Origin: Listeria floridensis FSL S10-1187
GTDB taxonomy: Bacteria; Bacillota; Bacilli; Lactobacillales; Listeriaceae
Direction of reading: 5' to 3'
Assembly: GCF_000525875.1 (NCBI RefSeq)
Contig: NZ_AODF01000008.1
Location: 62,001-126,000 of the forward strand
Length of the DNA: 64,000 nucleotides
Part shown: one piece after another, positions 47,830 through 61,949 of the stretch
Layout of the letters: each line of letters opens with the position of its first letter
How positions within the stretch are numbered: the stretch's first letter is position 1
Translations under genes and position numbers: made by a program
The notes under the pieces: generated by a model
The model's input: the letters and a program-made list of their open reading frames with translations, nothing else
What the model was told of the DNA's origin: nothing
Databases searched by the model: none

Positions 47830-48020
47830 CTAAAAAACCATTCTTTCGGTCACCGAAAGAATGGTTTTTGTGTTTCTGCTGATATAAGACATCTTTTTTC
47901 GTTTTGGTTTGGCGGGTTCTAAGATCAAGTTCATGAAATGGGCTTCTTTTTATTTCAGGATTTAAGAAACCTTCACGTACGCGCTTATCTCGCTGTTTTT
48001 TTTGCTTTAGATTTGGCCAT
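47813..48020 (-). CDS. Small basic conserved-type protein, frameshifted
   Basis: A 68-residue, strongly basic protein visible only after removing one base from an A8 run (T8 on the plus strand, 47996-48003). It begins MAKSKAKKQRDKRVREG and continues NPEIKRSP and TKTKKDVLYQQKHKNHSF. AAGGAGG lies eight bases before the ATG at 48020, and the reading frame stays open to 47813, overlapping the rluD end by 17 bases. The sequence style recalls small uncharacterised Firmicute proteins of the MAKSxAKK type; function unknown. Part of the C-terminal coding lies in the rluD terminator hairpin. Confidence 0.65.
47832..47873. terminator. Terminator hairpin after rluD
   Basis: AAAAACCATTCTTTCGGT pairs with ACCGAAAGAATGGTTTTT. 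It lies inside the 3' part of the leftward small gene. Confidence 0.88.
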
Positions 48021-48254
48021 AAGCCATTCCTCCTTTTCAAAGAAATCCCAGCTAGCTTAGCACGAGAAAAGTCGAAAGTCAACAAGACGAACCAAAATGA
48101 TTGTGAATACGTAAAGTGAAACACCAATTCCAAATATTTCTTTTATCGCAGATTTTGTGCTAACATATATGAGGCTATTTGGATCAAGGAAATGCGAAAA
48201 GCAAAAAGAGCCACAACTTGATCGCAAAACGGACAGAAGAGGGAGGCATTATAT

Positions 48255-49190
48255 ATGACCTATGCACTTGAAATACAAGACTTAAAAAAAGTGTACGCAA
48301 CAGGCGTTCAAGCCTTACGAGGAATTAACTTAAACGTCGAAGAAGGCGATTTTTATGCACTGCTCGGCCCAAACGGTGCTGGGAAATCGACAACCATTGG
48401 AATTATAACTTCACTTGTTAACAAAACATCTGGCAAAGTGAAAGTATTCGGATATGATCTTGACACCGACTTAGTGCGGGCGAAACAGCAAATCGGGCTA
48501 GTTCCGCAAGAATTCAATTTCAATCCGTTTGAAACTGTTCAGCAAATTGTGGTTAACCAAGCGGGTTATTACGGGGTTTCGCGCAAAGAAGCGATCAAAC
48601 GCAGCGAAAAATATTTGAAGCAATCCGATTTATGGGAGAAGCGTCATGTGCGGGCACGCATGCTTTCCGGAGGGATGAAACGCCGCCTGATGATTGCCCG
48701 TGCACTCATGCATGAACCACGTCTTCTGATTCTTGACGAACCAACAGCTGGTGTTGACATTGAGCTGCGCCGCGAAATGTGGGAATTTCTTCGTGAGCTG
48801 AATGCAAACGGCACGACGATTATCCTTACAACCCATTACTTGGAAGAAGCAGAAATGCTTTGCCGCAATATCGGAATCATTCAATCAGGTGAACTGATCA
48901 TCAATACAAGTATGAAATCGCTCCTATCAAAATTACAATTTGAAACCTTCATCTTTGATTTAGCCGATTCGAGCAAGACGCCGCAAATTGAAGGCTATAA
49001 CAGTACACTTGAAGATGAACTGACGCTTGCCGTTGAAGTCGAGCGGGATCAAAATGTTAACCAAATCTTTGAGCAGCTAAGTGCACAAGGAATCAACGTA
49101 CTTTCAATGCGTAATAAATCGAATCGTTTAGAAGAGCTGTTCCTAAAAATCACAGAAGAAAATCAGCGAGAGGAGGAGAAACATGTTTAA
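48255..49190 (+). CDS. yadG: ABC transporter ATPase, YadG-like
   Basis: ATP-binding subunit of an ABC-2-type exporter, 311 residues. Walker A GPNGAGKST, signature LSGGMKRRLMIARALMHEP, Walker B LLILDEPTAGVD and switch His in TTHYLEEAEMLCRNIGI are intact; the C-terminal extension (235-311) is regulatory in size. From memory it is unusually close to E. coli YadG (for example FYALLGPNGAGKSTTIGII and PQEFNFNPFETVQQIVVNQA). It overlaps the permease gene by eight bases. Substrate unknown. Confidence 0.88.
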   Translation: MTYALEIQDLKKVYATGVQALRGINLNVEEGDFYALLGPNGAGKSTTIGIITSLVNKTSGKVKVFGYDLDTDLVRAKQQIGLVPQEFNFNPFETVQQIVVNQAGYYGVSRKEAIKRSEKYLKQSDLWEKRHVRARMLSGGMKRRLMIARALMHEPRLLILDEPTAGVDIELRREMWEFLRELNANGTTIILTTHYLEEAEMLCRNIGIIQSGELIINTSMKSLLSKLQFETFIFDLADSSKTPQIEGYNSTLEDELTLAVEVERDQNVNQIFEQLSAQGINVLSMRNKSNRLEELFLKITEENQREEEKHV

Positions 49191-49953
49191 CCTTTATTTC
49201 ACAGCCTTAAAAAGCCTAGCCGTGAAAGAAACGAACCGTTATTTACGGATTTGGGTTCAAACCTTAGTACCGCCAGTGATTACGACTTCGCTTTATTTCG
49301 TGATCTTTGGAAATTTGATTGGCGGAAGAATCGGGGAAATGGCAGGTTTTTCCTACATGGAATTTATCGTGCCTGGGCTTATCATGATGTCTGTCATCAC
49401 GAGTTCCTACGCAAACGTGTCGTCCTCGTTTTTCTCACAAAAGTTCCAGAAAAATATTGAAGAACTGCTGATTGCGCCGGTTCCGACTCACGTTATCATC
49501 TGGGGATTTGTCATCGGCGGCATGGGAAGAAGTATTCTCGTCGGAGCACTTGTAACTATCATTTCGCTCTTTTTCGTCCCGCTCCATGTTTTTTCTTGGT
49601 CGATGGTTATCCTAACACTCTTGATGACATCCATCTTATTCTCGCTTGCGGGCCTCTTAAATGGTATCTTCGCGCAGTCTTATGATGATGTATCCATCGT
49701 TCCAACATTTGTCTTGCAGCCATTAACCTATCTGGGCGGGGTTTTCTACGCCATTTCAATGCTACCGCCATTTTGGCAAATCGTTTCAAAAATCAATCCC
49801 ATTGTTTATATGATTTCTGGATTCCGCTATGGCTTCCTAGGTGTAGCTGATCTGCCAGTAGTTGTATCCGTGTCAATTTTGGTTGGATTTATTGCTGTAC
49901 TTTACATGGTCTGCTGGTATTTAATTGACCGCGGCCGCGGACTTAGAAGCTGA
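49183..49953 (+). CDS. yadH: ABC-2 type permease, YadH-like
   Basis: Membrane subunit of 256 residues with six hydrophobic segments. Blocks RIWVQTLVPPVITTSLYFV, MEFIVPGLIMMSVIT, NIEELLIAPVPTHVI and NPIVYMISGFRYGFLG nearly reproduce the enterobacterial YadH sequence, including the C-terminal RGRGLRS (recalled, not computed). GAGGAGG is in the overlap with the ATPase gene. The partner ATPase is upstream. Substrate unknown. Confidence 0.88.
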   Translation: MFNLYFTALKSLAVKETNRYLRIWVQTLVPPVITTSLYFVIFGNLIGGRIGEMAGFSYMEFIVPGLIMMSVITSSYANVSSSFFSQKFQKNIEELLIAPVPTHVIIWGFVIGGMGRSILVGALVTIISLFFVPLHVFSWSMVILTLLMTSILFSLAGLLNGIFAQSYDDVSIVPTFVLQPLTYLGGVFYAISMLPPFWQIVSKINPIVYMISGFRYGFLGVADLPVVVSVSILVGFIAVLYMVCWYLIDRGRGLRS

Positions 49954-49965
49954 TTAGAATATAAA

Positions 49966-50010
49966 AAAAAGAAACGAGCTGATAGTTCTCCTATCAGCTC
50001 GTTCTTTTTG
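49966..50010 (+). terminator. Terminator of the YadGH-like operon
   Basis: AACGAGCTGATAG pairs with CTATCAGCTCGTT, with a T run behind. Confidence 0.92.
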
Positions 50011-50082
50011 CTTGCTGGAAAAAGCAAAATGATGTCTACACAAAGCCAATCATTTAACCCCCTAAATAAAAAAGAAAAACGA

Positions 50083-50818
<736 letters not shown>

Positions 50819-50820
50819 AC

Positions 50821-50946
50821 ATACAACACTTTTTAAATGCAGTCCAGAGAGGCTTGCGAAGAGTGCCTTATAGATTTTCTTGGATTAGTATGTCTAACTC
50901 TAAGAAACCGTTAAGCAAACTCTTCGCAGACGCGAAGAGTTTTTTC
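50821..50946 (+). promoter_or_regulatory. PyrR attenuator 2 (pyrR-pyrP)
   Basis: A second AGTCCAGAGAGGCT (50841-50854) has the same flanking TTTTTAAATGCAG context. The terminator AACTCTTCGC-AGAC-GCGAAGAGTT with a T run ends at about 50945, before the pyrP ribosome site. Confidence 0.94.
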
Positions 50947-50966
50947 GCGCAGAAGGGAGAAAAAAA

Positions 50967-52241
50967 ATGGCAGAGCAAGCAAAACCAGTATTAGATATTC
51001 ATGAAAAACCGACTTGGAACAAATGGATTATTTTAAGCATTCAGCACTTATTTACCATGTTCGGTTCTACTATTTTTGTACCAAGTGTGACGGGGATGAG
51101 TCCTGGTGTTGCGCTTGTTTCAAGCGGACTAGGTACACTCGCATACCTACTAATTACACGCGGGAAAATTCCTGCTTATCTCGGTTCATCCTTTGCTTTT
51201 ATTCAACCGCTCAGCATGTTTATTCTTGAAGAACATTCGCCGGGTTCGGTTATGGTTGGAACGTTTTCCGTCGGGGTCGTTTATGCGATTGTTTCATTGA
51301 TCGTTTATTATGCCGGAGTAGACTGGATTCAAAAAGTTCTTCCGCCAGTTGTTGTTGGACCCGTTATCATGGTTATTGGGCTCAGCCTTGCGCCAAGCGC
51401 TGCTAATATGGCGATGGGAACCAGTGCAAGTGCAGCAGATTACAACTGGCAATCGGTGGTTGTAGCACTGATTACACTTGCGGCAGCGATTATCGCAATG
51501 ATGTTCTTCAAAGGCTTTCTCGGTCTGATTCCGATTCTCTTCGGTTTCTTCATCGGATACATTGCGGCGATTCCATTTGGACTTGTGGATTTTTCACTCG
51601 TAAAACAAGCAAGTTTCTTCCAAATTCCGGATTTTACCATTCCGTTTGTGACAGCTGATCCGGTTGTGACAGTGACGGTCATTGTTAGTATGGCGCCACT
51701 CGCGTTCGTTACAATGGCAGAACATATGGGTCATCAACTCGTACTAAATAAAATTACAAATAGCAACTTCTTTAAAGATCCTGGGTTGCACCGTTCGTTA
51801 TTAGGTGATGGACTCGCATCGGTTGTCGCATCGCTTGTAGGCGGTCCTCCAGTGACTACTTATGGAGAAAATATAGGTGTGCTTGCTATTACACGGGTCT
51901 ACAGCGTCTTTGTCATCGGCGGTGCCGCAGTCTTTGCCATTTTGTTCGGCTTTATCGGCTATATCAATGCAGTTATTACATCTGTTCCCCAAGCAGTTCT
52001 TGGCGGAATTTCGTTCCTCTTGTTCGGAGTTATCGCTTCAAGCGGGCTGCGAATGATGATCGACAATAAAATCGATTTAAATATCAATCGGAACCTCATC
52101 ATTACATCTGTTGTTCTTGTGATTGGAATCGGCGGGTTCTTCGTGCAAATCAATTCAGTGAAGATTACCGGGATGGCAATGGCTGCTGTCGTAGGGATTC
52201 TTTTAAACTTAATTATTCCGGAGAAGAAAAAAGCCAGCTGA
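50967..52241 (+). CDS. pyrP: Uracil permease
   Basis: NCS2-family uracil importer of 424 residues with about 14 membrane segments. Motifs: QHLFTMFGSTIFVP, AYLGSSFAFI, MAPLAFVTMAEHMGHQ and GGPPVTTYGENIGVLAITR, the UraA/PyrP active-site region. Second gene of the operon under PyrR attenuator 2. Confidence 0.95.
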   Translation: MAEQAKPVLDIHEKPTWNKWIILSIQHLFTMFGSTIFVPSVTGMSPGVALVSSGLGTLAYLLITRGKIPAYLGSSFAFIQPLSMFILEEHSPGSVMVGTFSVGVVYAIVSLIVYYAGVDWIQKVLPPVVVGPVIMVIGLSLAPSAANMAMGTSASAADYNWQSVVVALITLAAAIIAMMFFKGFLGLIPILFGFFIGYIAAIPFGLVDFSLVKQASFFQIPDFTIPFVTADPVVTVTVIVSMAPLAFVTMAEHMGHQLVLNKITNSNFFKDPGLHRSLLGDGLASVVASLVGGPPVTTYGENIGVLAITRVYSVFVIGGAAVFAILFGFIGYINAVITSVPQAVLGGISFLLFGVIASSGLRMMIDNKIDLNINRNLIITSVVLVIGIGGFFVQINSVKITGMAMAAVVGILLNLIIPEKKKAS

Positions 52242-52249
52242 TTGATTCT

Positions 52250-52286
52250 TGCCTCTTTTAGCTGCACTCTAAAAGAGGCATTTTTC
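52250..52286 (+). terminator. Terminator between pyrP and pyrB without a PyrR loop
   Basis: GCCTCTTTTAG pairs with CTAAAAGAGGC, followed by T5. In Bacillus a third PyrR attenuator sits here; I find no AGTCCAGAGAGGCT sequence near it, so this looks like a plain or leaky terminator inside the operon. Confidence 0.85.
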
Positions 52287-52325
52287 TAGCCAAAATGAAA
52301 TTTTAGAAAAAAGGATGGATGGATA

Positions 52326-53243
52326 ATGAAACATTTAGTGTCAATGGAAGACTTGTCGTTAGAAGAAATCGAAGCACTGCTTGACCGAGCAGACGAGTTT
52401 AAGCGTGGCGCCAAATCCGATATGAGCGAGGAGCAGTTCATCGTCAATATGTTCTTTGAACCAAGTACGCGCACGCATTACAGCTTCGAAGTGGCGGAGC
52501 GGAAACTTGGCTTGCAAGTAGTCAGCTTCGATGCTGGGGAGTCAAGCGTAACAAAAGGCGAGACACTATATGATACTGTGCTGACCATGCAAGCACTTGG
52601 CGTACAGGCAGCCGTAATCAGACATCCTGATGAAAAATTCTATGAAAAACTGGCAGACCTTGAAATAGCCGTGATAAGCGGCGGTGACGGTTGCGGAGAG
52701 CATCCAAGCCAGTGCCTGCTTGATCTTTTCACAATTCGTGAACAGTTTGGGAGCTTCAAAGGCCTCAAAATAGCCATTGCTGGTGATATTCTCCACAGCC
52801 GAGTAGCGAATTCAAATATGAAAGTCTTGAAACGGCTTGGCGCAGAAATTTTCTTTGCCGGTCCAAAAGAATGGTTTGGTGAAGAAGCGCTTCTCTATGG
52901 ACGTTACTTAACAACCGATGAAGCGGCTGAAATTGCAGATGTCATCATGCTTTTGCGCGTTCAGCATGAGCGGCATCAAAATGGATCAAACGGTTTTGAA
53001 AAGAAAGACTATCACGAGAAATACGGCTTGACAGAACAGCGTGCAGCAAAGATGAAGCAAGAAGCGATCATCATGCATCCAAGTCCAGTGAATCGTGATG
53101 TTGAAATTGCAAGTACGCTCGTTGAATCAGAAAAATCGCGGATTGTTGCACAAATGACAAATGGCGTTTTTGTTAGAATGGCAATTTTAGAAGCAGTAAT
53201 GAATGAAAACAGAAAAGGGGCGGAAAAACATGTATCTAATTAA
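52326..53243 (+). CDS. pyrB: Aspartate carbamoyltransferase catalytic chain
   Basis: Condenses carbamoyl phosphate and aspartate. It has 305 residues. [20 protein letters not shown] is the carbamoyl-phosphate loop, [12 protein letters not shown] and [12 protein letters not shown] are conserved. No regulatory chain gene (pyrI) is present, as usual in Firmicutes. The end overlaps the pyrC start by 14 bases. Confidence 0.96.
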   Translation: MKHLVSMEDLSLEEIEALLDRADEFKRGAKSDMSEEQFIVNMFFEPSTRTHYSFEVAERKLGLQVVSFDAGESSVTKGETLYDTVLTMQALGVQAAVIRHPDEKFYEKLADLEIAVISGGDGCGEHPSQCLLDLFTIREQFGSFKGLKIAIAGDILHSRVANSNMKVLKRLGAEIFFAGPKEWFGEEALLYGRYLTTDEAAEIADVIMLLRVQHERHQNGSNGFEKKDYHEKYGLTEQRAAKMKQEAIIMHPSPVNRDVEIASTLVESEKSRIVAQMTNGVFVRMAILEAVMNENRKGAEKHVSN

Positions 53244-54505
53244 AGGTGGACAAATTGTGAACGAAATGGGAGATTTGGTCAAACAAGATGTGCTGATCGA
53301 AGACGACAAAATTATTAAAATCGCAGACGAAATCGAGAAAAGCGAAGCCGAAGTGATTGACGCGACAGGGAAAATCGTTGCACCGGGCTTAATTGACGTT
53401 CATGTTCATTTGCGCGAACCGGGCGGCGAACATAAAGAGACAATCGAATCCGGAACGAAAGCAGCCGCACGAGGTGGTTATACGACCGTTTGCGCGATGC
53501 CGAATACGAAGCCGGTACCTGATTCAAAAGAAAAAATGGAACAGCTCGTTAACCGTATAAACGAAACCGCAGCCGTTCGCGTGTTACCCTATGCCTCGAT
53601 CACAAAAGAACTGGGAACCGAACAACTCGTTGATTTCAGCGGGTTGAAAGCAGCCGGAGCCTTTGCCTTTACAGATGACGGCGTTGGGGTTCAGCTTGCT
53701 GGAACGATGTATGAAGCGATGAAGCAGGCCGCAGCGCTTGATATGGCAGTTGTCGCGCATTGTGAAGATAATTCGCTTGTCTATGGCGGTGTTGTTCATG
53801 ACGGAAAATTTGCAGCCGCAGAAGGCTTAAAAGGAATTCCAAATATCGCAGAATCCGTTCAAATTGCACGGGACGTGTTGCTTGCTGAGGCGGCAGGATG
53901 TCACTATCATGTTTGCCATATCTCGACGAAAGAATCAGTTCGTGCCGTAAGAGATGCCAAACGTGCCGGCATTCACGTTACAGCAGAAGTTTCACCGCAT
54001 CATTTGCTTTTGAACGAAGAGGATATTCCGGGCAATATCGGCAATTGGAAAATGAACCCGCCGCTCCGTAGCAAAGCAGATCAGGAAGCGCTTCTTGAAG
54101 GACTTCTTGATGGGACGATCGACTTTATCGCAACCGATCATGCCCCGCATGCCGCGAGTGAAAAAAAATGTACCCATGCAAGAAGCGGCATTCGGGATTG
54201 TTGGACTTGAAACAGCCTTTCCGCTACTTTATACACATTTCGTTAAAACAGGCGAGTGGACACTTAAACAATTGCTCGACTGGATGACAGTGAAGCCGGC
54301 GGAAGCCTTCAAACTGCCATACGGAAAACTTGCTGTCGGTGACATAGCTGACATTACGATCATCGACTTGGCACGCGAAAAAGACATCAATCCGGATGAG
54401 TTCCTGTCGAAGGGGAAAAACACACCATTTGCAGGCGTTCGCTGCTCAGGATACCCAGTTGTAACAATCGCAGCCGGCAAGGTTGCGTATAAGGAGGAAG
54501 CATGA
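53230..54505 (+). CDS. pyrC: Dihydroorotase, frameshifted
   Basis: Zinc amidohydrolase closing carbamoyl aspartate to dihydroorotate. It has 424 residues corrected. Metal motif [10 protein letters not shown] near residue 58, later [17 protein letters not shown] and ATDHAPHA. Start ATG 53230 after AAAAGGGG. An A8 run (54161-54168) has one extra base; corrected, [20 protein letters not shown] continues the family sequence. The stop overlaps the pyrAA start (ATGA). Confidence 0.94.
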
Positions 54506-55605
54506 TGGAAAAACGCATTCTACTACTTGAAGATGGGACATATTTTATCGGTGAGGCAATCGGTTCAGAGAAAGAAACCATCGGCGAAGTCGTGTTCAAT
54601 ACCGGCATGACCGGCTACCAAGAAACCATTACCGACCCGTCTTACTACGGTCAAATGATTACTTTCACCTATCCGCTTGTTGGCAATTATGGGATAAATC
54701 GCGATGATTTTGAGTCGATTCAGCCCGTTGTGAAAGGCGTCATCGTCCGAGAAGCCGCTGAATTTGCTTCCAATTGGCGCGAACAAATGACACTTAATGA
54801 ATTTTTAAAAGAAAAAGATATTCCCGGGATTTCTGGGATTGATACACGCAAATTAACTAAAATGATTCGAAAAGAAGGAACGTTAAAAGGTCTGCTTGCC
54901 CCTTATACGAGCGAAACCGACCAAGAAAAATTGCTTCATCACTTGCGCTCCGTTCGGCTTAAAACCGACCAAGTAGCAGAAGTTTCCTCATCGAAGCCGT
55001 TCATCAGCCCAGGAGAAGGAAAACGTGTCGTCTTAGTTGATTTTGGAGTAAAAGGCTCGATTTTAAAAGAATTAAATAAACGCAATTGTCACGTCACGGT
55101 TGTCCCTTACAACACGAGTGCCGCTGAAATTCTAAGCATGCATCCCGACGGTGTCATGCTCTCCAATGGACCGGGAGACCCAAAAGATGTACCCGAAGCA
55201 ATCGAAATGATTAGGGGGATTCAAGGTGTCATTCCACTTTTCGGCATTTGCCTTGGACATCAGCTATTTGCGCTCGCGAACGGGGCAGATACCTTTAAAC
55301 TCAAATTTGGCCATCGCGGCGCCAACCATCCTGTAAAAGAACTGGCGAGCGGACGAGTCGATTTTACCGCTCAAAATCATGGTTATGCAGTCGATGCAGA
55401 CTCCGTTTCTGGAACAGACATGGTCGTGACCCATATCGAATTAAACGACGGCACAGTTGAAGGACTTGCCCATGCAAATTATCCGGCATACACAGTACAG
55501 TACCATCCAGAAGCGAATCCGGGACCAGATGATGTGAACTATCTATTTGATCAATTTATCGAAATGATGGACTTAGAACGGGAAGGACGGATGACAAATG
55601 CCTAA
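54502..55605 (+). CDS. pyrAA: Carbamoyl-phosphate synthase small subunit (pyrimidine-specific)
   Basis: Glutamine amidotransferase subunit supplying ammonia to PyrAB. It has 367 residues. The N-terminal domain has [20 protein letters not shown]; the class I glutaminase has [12 protein letters not shown] with the catalytic Cys and the His-Glu in [16 protein letters not shown] precedes; ATG 54502 or 54505. It overlaps pyrAB by eight bases. Confidence 0.95.
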   Translation: MMEKRILLLEDGTYFIGEAIGSEKETIGEVVFNTGMTGYQETITDPSYYGQMITFTYPLVGNYGINRDDFESIQPVVKGVIVREAAEFASNWREQMTLNEFLKEKDIPGISGIDTRKLTKMIRKEGTLKGLLAPYTSETDQEKLLHHLRSVRLKTDQVAEVSSSKPFISPGEGKRVVLVDFGVKGSILKELNKRNCHVTVVPYNTSAAEILSMHPDGVMLSNGPGDPKDVPEAIEMIRGIQGVIPLFGICLGHQLFALANGADTFKLKFGHRGANHPVKELASGRVDFTAQNHGYAVDADSVSGTDMVVTHIELNDGTVEGLAHANYPAYTVQYHPEANPGPDDVNYLFDQFIEMMDLEREGRMTNA

Positions 55606-58600
55606 AAGAACAGATATAGAAACGATCCTTGTGATCGGAAGCGGCCCAATCGTGATTGGCCAAGCGGCAGAGTTTGACTATGCAGGAACACAAGCGTGCT
55701 TAAGTCTGAAGGAAGAAGGCTATCGTGTCGTACTCGTTAACTCCAACCCAGCGACCATCATGACAGACGTCGAAATGGCAGACAAAGTCTACATTGAGCC
55801 GATTACGCTCGACTTCGTCTCGCGCATTATCAGAAAAGAGCGACCTTCTGCGATTTTACCAACACTCGGCGGCCAAACTGGCTTAAACATGGCGATGGAA
55901 CTTGCGAATGCCGGCATCCTTGAAGAAATGAATGTCGAAGTACTTGGAACTGATCTTACGGCAATCAAAAAAGCCGAAGACCGCGAAGAATTCCGCAACT
56001 TGATGCGTGAACTGAATCAACCTGTTCCAGAAAGTGAAATTATCCATTCGCTTGAAGAAGCCCGCAGTTTTGTTGAAGAAATCGGTTATCCAGTAATCGT
56101 TCGTCCGGCTTATACACTTGGCGGATCGGGCGGCGGTATTTGCCATAACGATAGTGACTTGCATGAAATCGTGGCAAGCGGCTTAAAACTAAGCCCCGTT
56201 ACGCAGTGCCTGCTCGAAAAAAGCATTGCCGGCTTTAAAGAAATCGAATATGAAGTTATGCGTGATTCCAATGATAATGCGATGGTCGTCTGCAATATGG
56301 AAAATATCGACCCAGTCGGTGTACATACTGGCGATTCGATCGTAGTGGCTCCAAGCCAAACACTTTCAGATCGAGAATACCAAATGCTGCGCGATGTGTC
56401 GCTTAAAATTATCCGCGCGCTTGAAATTGAAGGCGGCTGTAACGTTCAGCTTGCGCTTGATCCAGACAGCTATGACTATTATGTAATTGAAGTGAATCCG
56501 CGTGTCAGCAGAAGCTCGGCGCTCGCATCGAAAGCGACCGGCTATCCGATTGCAAAATTGGCTGCTAAAATTGCCGTGGGACTAACACTTGATGAAATCA
56601 AAAACCCAGTAACTGAAACCACTTATGCGCACTTTGAACCCGCGCTTGACTATGTCGTTGCAAAAATTCCGCGCTTCCCGTTCGATAAATTTGAATCGGG
56701 CGACCGGAGACTTGGCACACAAATGAAAGCAACTGGCGAAGTGATGGCGATTGGCCGGAGCTGGGAAGAAGCCTTGCTGAAAGCTGTCCGCTCGCTTGAA
56801 ATCGGCTGCGATCATTTGTATCTTGAAGAAGCAGAACAAGCTTCGGATGAAGAACGCGACCAAAAAATCCGCTTCCCAGAAGATGATCGTTTATTTTTCC
56901 TTGCAGCCGCACTGAGAAAAGGCGAAACGATCGAAAGTTTGCATGAGAAGACGAAAATCGATTTATTCTTCCTCCATAAGCTGAAGAAAATCATAGATAT
57001 GGAACAGCAGGTTAGGGAAAACAAATTCGCCAAGGAAACCTTACACGAAGCGAAGCGCCTTGGCATTTCGGACGCATTCCTTGCCAAAGTTTGGGAAGTT
57101 CCAGAGCAAGAAATCTATGCACTCCGGAAAGAAGCAGATATTTTCCCTGTCTTTAAAATGGTAGACACTTGCGCGGCCGAGTTTGAATCCGCGACACCTT
57201 ACTTTTACAGCAGCTATGAAGATGAAAACGAGTCGCTCCGCTCGGAAAAAGAAAGCGTGATTGTACTTGGTAGCGGTCCAATCCGGATCGGACAAGGCGT
57301 TGAGTTTGACTACGCGACGGTTCATTCCGTTTGGGCCATCCAACAAGCAGGCTACGAAGCGATTATCATCAATAACAATCCAGAAACCGTTTCAACCGAT
57401 TTCTCGATTTCCGATAAGCTGTACTTTGAACCGCTAACGCTTGAAGATGTGATGCATGTCATCGAACTCGAGCAGCCGATCGGTGTTGTCGTCCAGTTTG
57501 GCGGTCAAACAGCGATCAACCTCGCAGAAGGCCTTGCAGCGCGCGGTGTCAAAATTCTCGGTACGAGTCTCGAAGACATTGACCGCGCTGAAAACCGGGA
57601 TGAATTCGAGAAGGCGCTTGCTGAACTTGGGATTCCGCAACCGGCTGGAAAAACGGCTACATCAGTCGATGAAGCCGTAAAAGTGGCAGACCGAATCGGC
57701 TATCCCGTCCTTGTTCGTCCATCTTATGTGCTCGGCGGGCGTGCAATGGAAATTGTCGAATCAGAAGAAGCATTGCGTTATTACATGGAAAATGCCGTAA
57801 AAGTGAATCCAAAACATCCTGTACTGGTTGACCGCTATGTGAGCGGACGCGAGGTCGAAGTGGATGCAATCAGTGACGGGGAAACAGTTCTGATTCCGGG
57901 TATCATGGAGCACATCGAACGTGCAGGCGTTCACTCGGGCGATTCAATTGCGGTTTATCCTTCGCAAAGTTTAAGCGCCGCCGTGAAAGAAGCGATTACG
58001 GATTATACAACGAAGCTTGCGAAAGGACTTGGCATCATCGGGATGCTGAACATTCAATATGTCGTAAGCGGCGAAGAAGTATTTGTGATTGAAGTCAATC
58101 CGCGCTCAAGTAGAACTGCGCCATTCTTAAGCAAAATTACGGAAATTCCGATGGCGAACCTCGCGACGAAAGTGATTCTTGGACAAAAGCTGGCTGATTT
58201 AGGTTACGGTACAGGGCTTGCTCCAGAAAAACAAGAAATCTTCGTGAAGGTTCCGGTCTTCTCGTTTGCCAAACTGCGCAGTGTGGATACCTCACTCGGC
58301 CCAGAAATGAAATCAACAGGTGAAGTGATGGGGAAAGATGTGACACTTGAAAAAGCCCTCTACAAAGGTTTTGTTGCAAGCGGAACAAAGCTGCCGGATT
58401 ACGGTACGGTTCTTCTGACTGTGGCAGACCGCGATAAAGCGGAAGCGATTAAACTGGCAGAGCGCTTTAACAAAATCGGCTTTACGATCATGGCAACATC
58501 TGGAACAGCTAAAGCGCTTGAAGCAGAACAAATTCCGGTACAAGCGGTTAAAAAAAATCGGCGAAAATCACGAAACATTGATTGATTATATTCGAAATGG

Positions 58601-58784
58601 TCAAATTGCGCTCGTTGTAAATACGATGACAAGCGGGAAACGCAAGGAACGCGACGGCTTCCAAATTCGACGTGAATCAGTTGAAAATGGGGTAGCGGTT
58701 TGTACTTCGCTTGATACCGCTGAGGCAATTTTAAGGGTGCTTGAATCACGCTCATTTGAACTGGAAGCCATTCAAGCCAACTAA
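55598..58784 (+). CDS. pyrAB: Carbamoyl-phosphate synthase large subunit, frameshifted
   Basis: Two ATP-grasp halves make carbamoyl phosphate; about 1061 residues corrected. Each half begins with an ATP-fold entry ([41 protein letters not shown]) and carries [12 protein letters not shown] or [11 protein letters not shown]. The C-terminal allosteric domain is split by an A8 run (58550-58557); one base less gives [20 protein letters not shown] and the stop at 58784. It functions with PyrAA directly upstream. Confidence 0.95.
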
Positions 58785-58809
58785 AAGAAACGGGAAGCGG
58801 GGACGAGAA

Positions 58810-61182
<2,373 letters not shown>

Positions 61183-61186
<4 letters not shown>

Positions 61187-61807
61187 CAGCGAAACAAACT
61201 GCTGAAGCGTTATTAAAAATTAAAGCCGTATTTTTACAACCAAATGATCCGTTTACTTGGGCATCAGGGATCAAATCCCCGATTTATTGCGATAATCGTT
61301 TGACACTTGGATTTCCAGAAATCCGTAAGATGATCGCACAAAATTTGGCAGACTTGATTCGGCGCGACTATAGCGACGCTGACGTCATTGCTGGAACAGC
61401 GACAGCGGGAATTCCTCATGCGGCATGGGTGAGTGATATTCTTGATCTGCCAATGGTCTATGTGCGCGGCGAAGCGAAAAAACACGGTAAAAGGCAATCA
61501 AATTGAAGGCCCCATTAAACCTGGGCAAAAAGTTGTTGTGATTGAAGACTTGATTTCAACTGGCGGAAGCTCGCTTAAAGCAGTGGAAGCATTAGAAGCA
61601 GCTGGATGCGATGTGCTTGGTATCGCTGCGATTTTTACTTATGGACTACCGGAAGGGAAGCGGCGTTTTGAAGAAGCGGGCGTAAAACTTGAGACGCTTA
61701 CAAATTACGACACCTTAATTGAAGTGGCGCTTGCTGAAGGCTATGTGACAGACGCGGATATGGAAACATTGCGCGAGTGGAAAAAAGATCCGGCCGGATT
61801 TCGTTAA
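61183..61807 (+). CDS. pyrE: Orotate phosphoribosyltransferase, frameshifted
   Basis: Forms OMP from orotate and PRPP. It has 207 residues corrected. [17 protein letters not shown] is the N-terminal orotate region, [15 protein letters not shown] follows, and the PRPP loop is [28 protein letters not shown] precedes ATG 61183. The frame breaks at 61489-61492: GGTAAAAGGC should be GGTAAAGGC (KKHGKGNQIEG), so the extra base is in only a four-A run. Last gene of the pyr operon. Confidence 0.94.
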
Positions 61808-61833
61808 CTAGCAACTCAATTTTAACTAGAAAA

Positions 61834-61878
61834 TGAAAGTGTCATTAGTTTTTGATATAATACTAGTGACACTTTTTT
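61834..61878 (+). terminator. Terminator of the pyr operon
   Basis: AAGTGTCA pairs with TGACACTT across an A/T-rich loop with additional AGT/ACT pairing, followed by T6. Confidence 0.82.
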
Positions 61879-61949
61879 GTGAGGTTTTGGAGGCGGCACA
61901 TTTCTCGAGCTTCTGAAAACGATCATTAGAATAGGGGATGTGACTGCAT

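Noticed and set aside
61853-61860. TATAAT inside the pyrE terminator loop as a promoter of the downstream gene
   Set aside because: It lies in the loop of the pyr terminator and no acceptable -35 is visible at proper distance.
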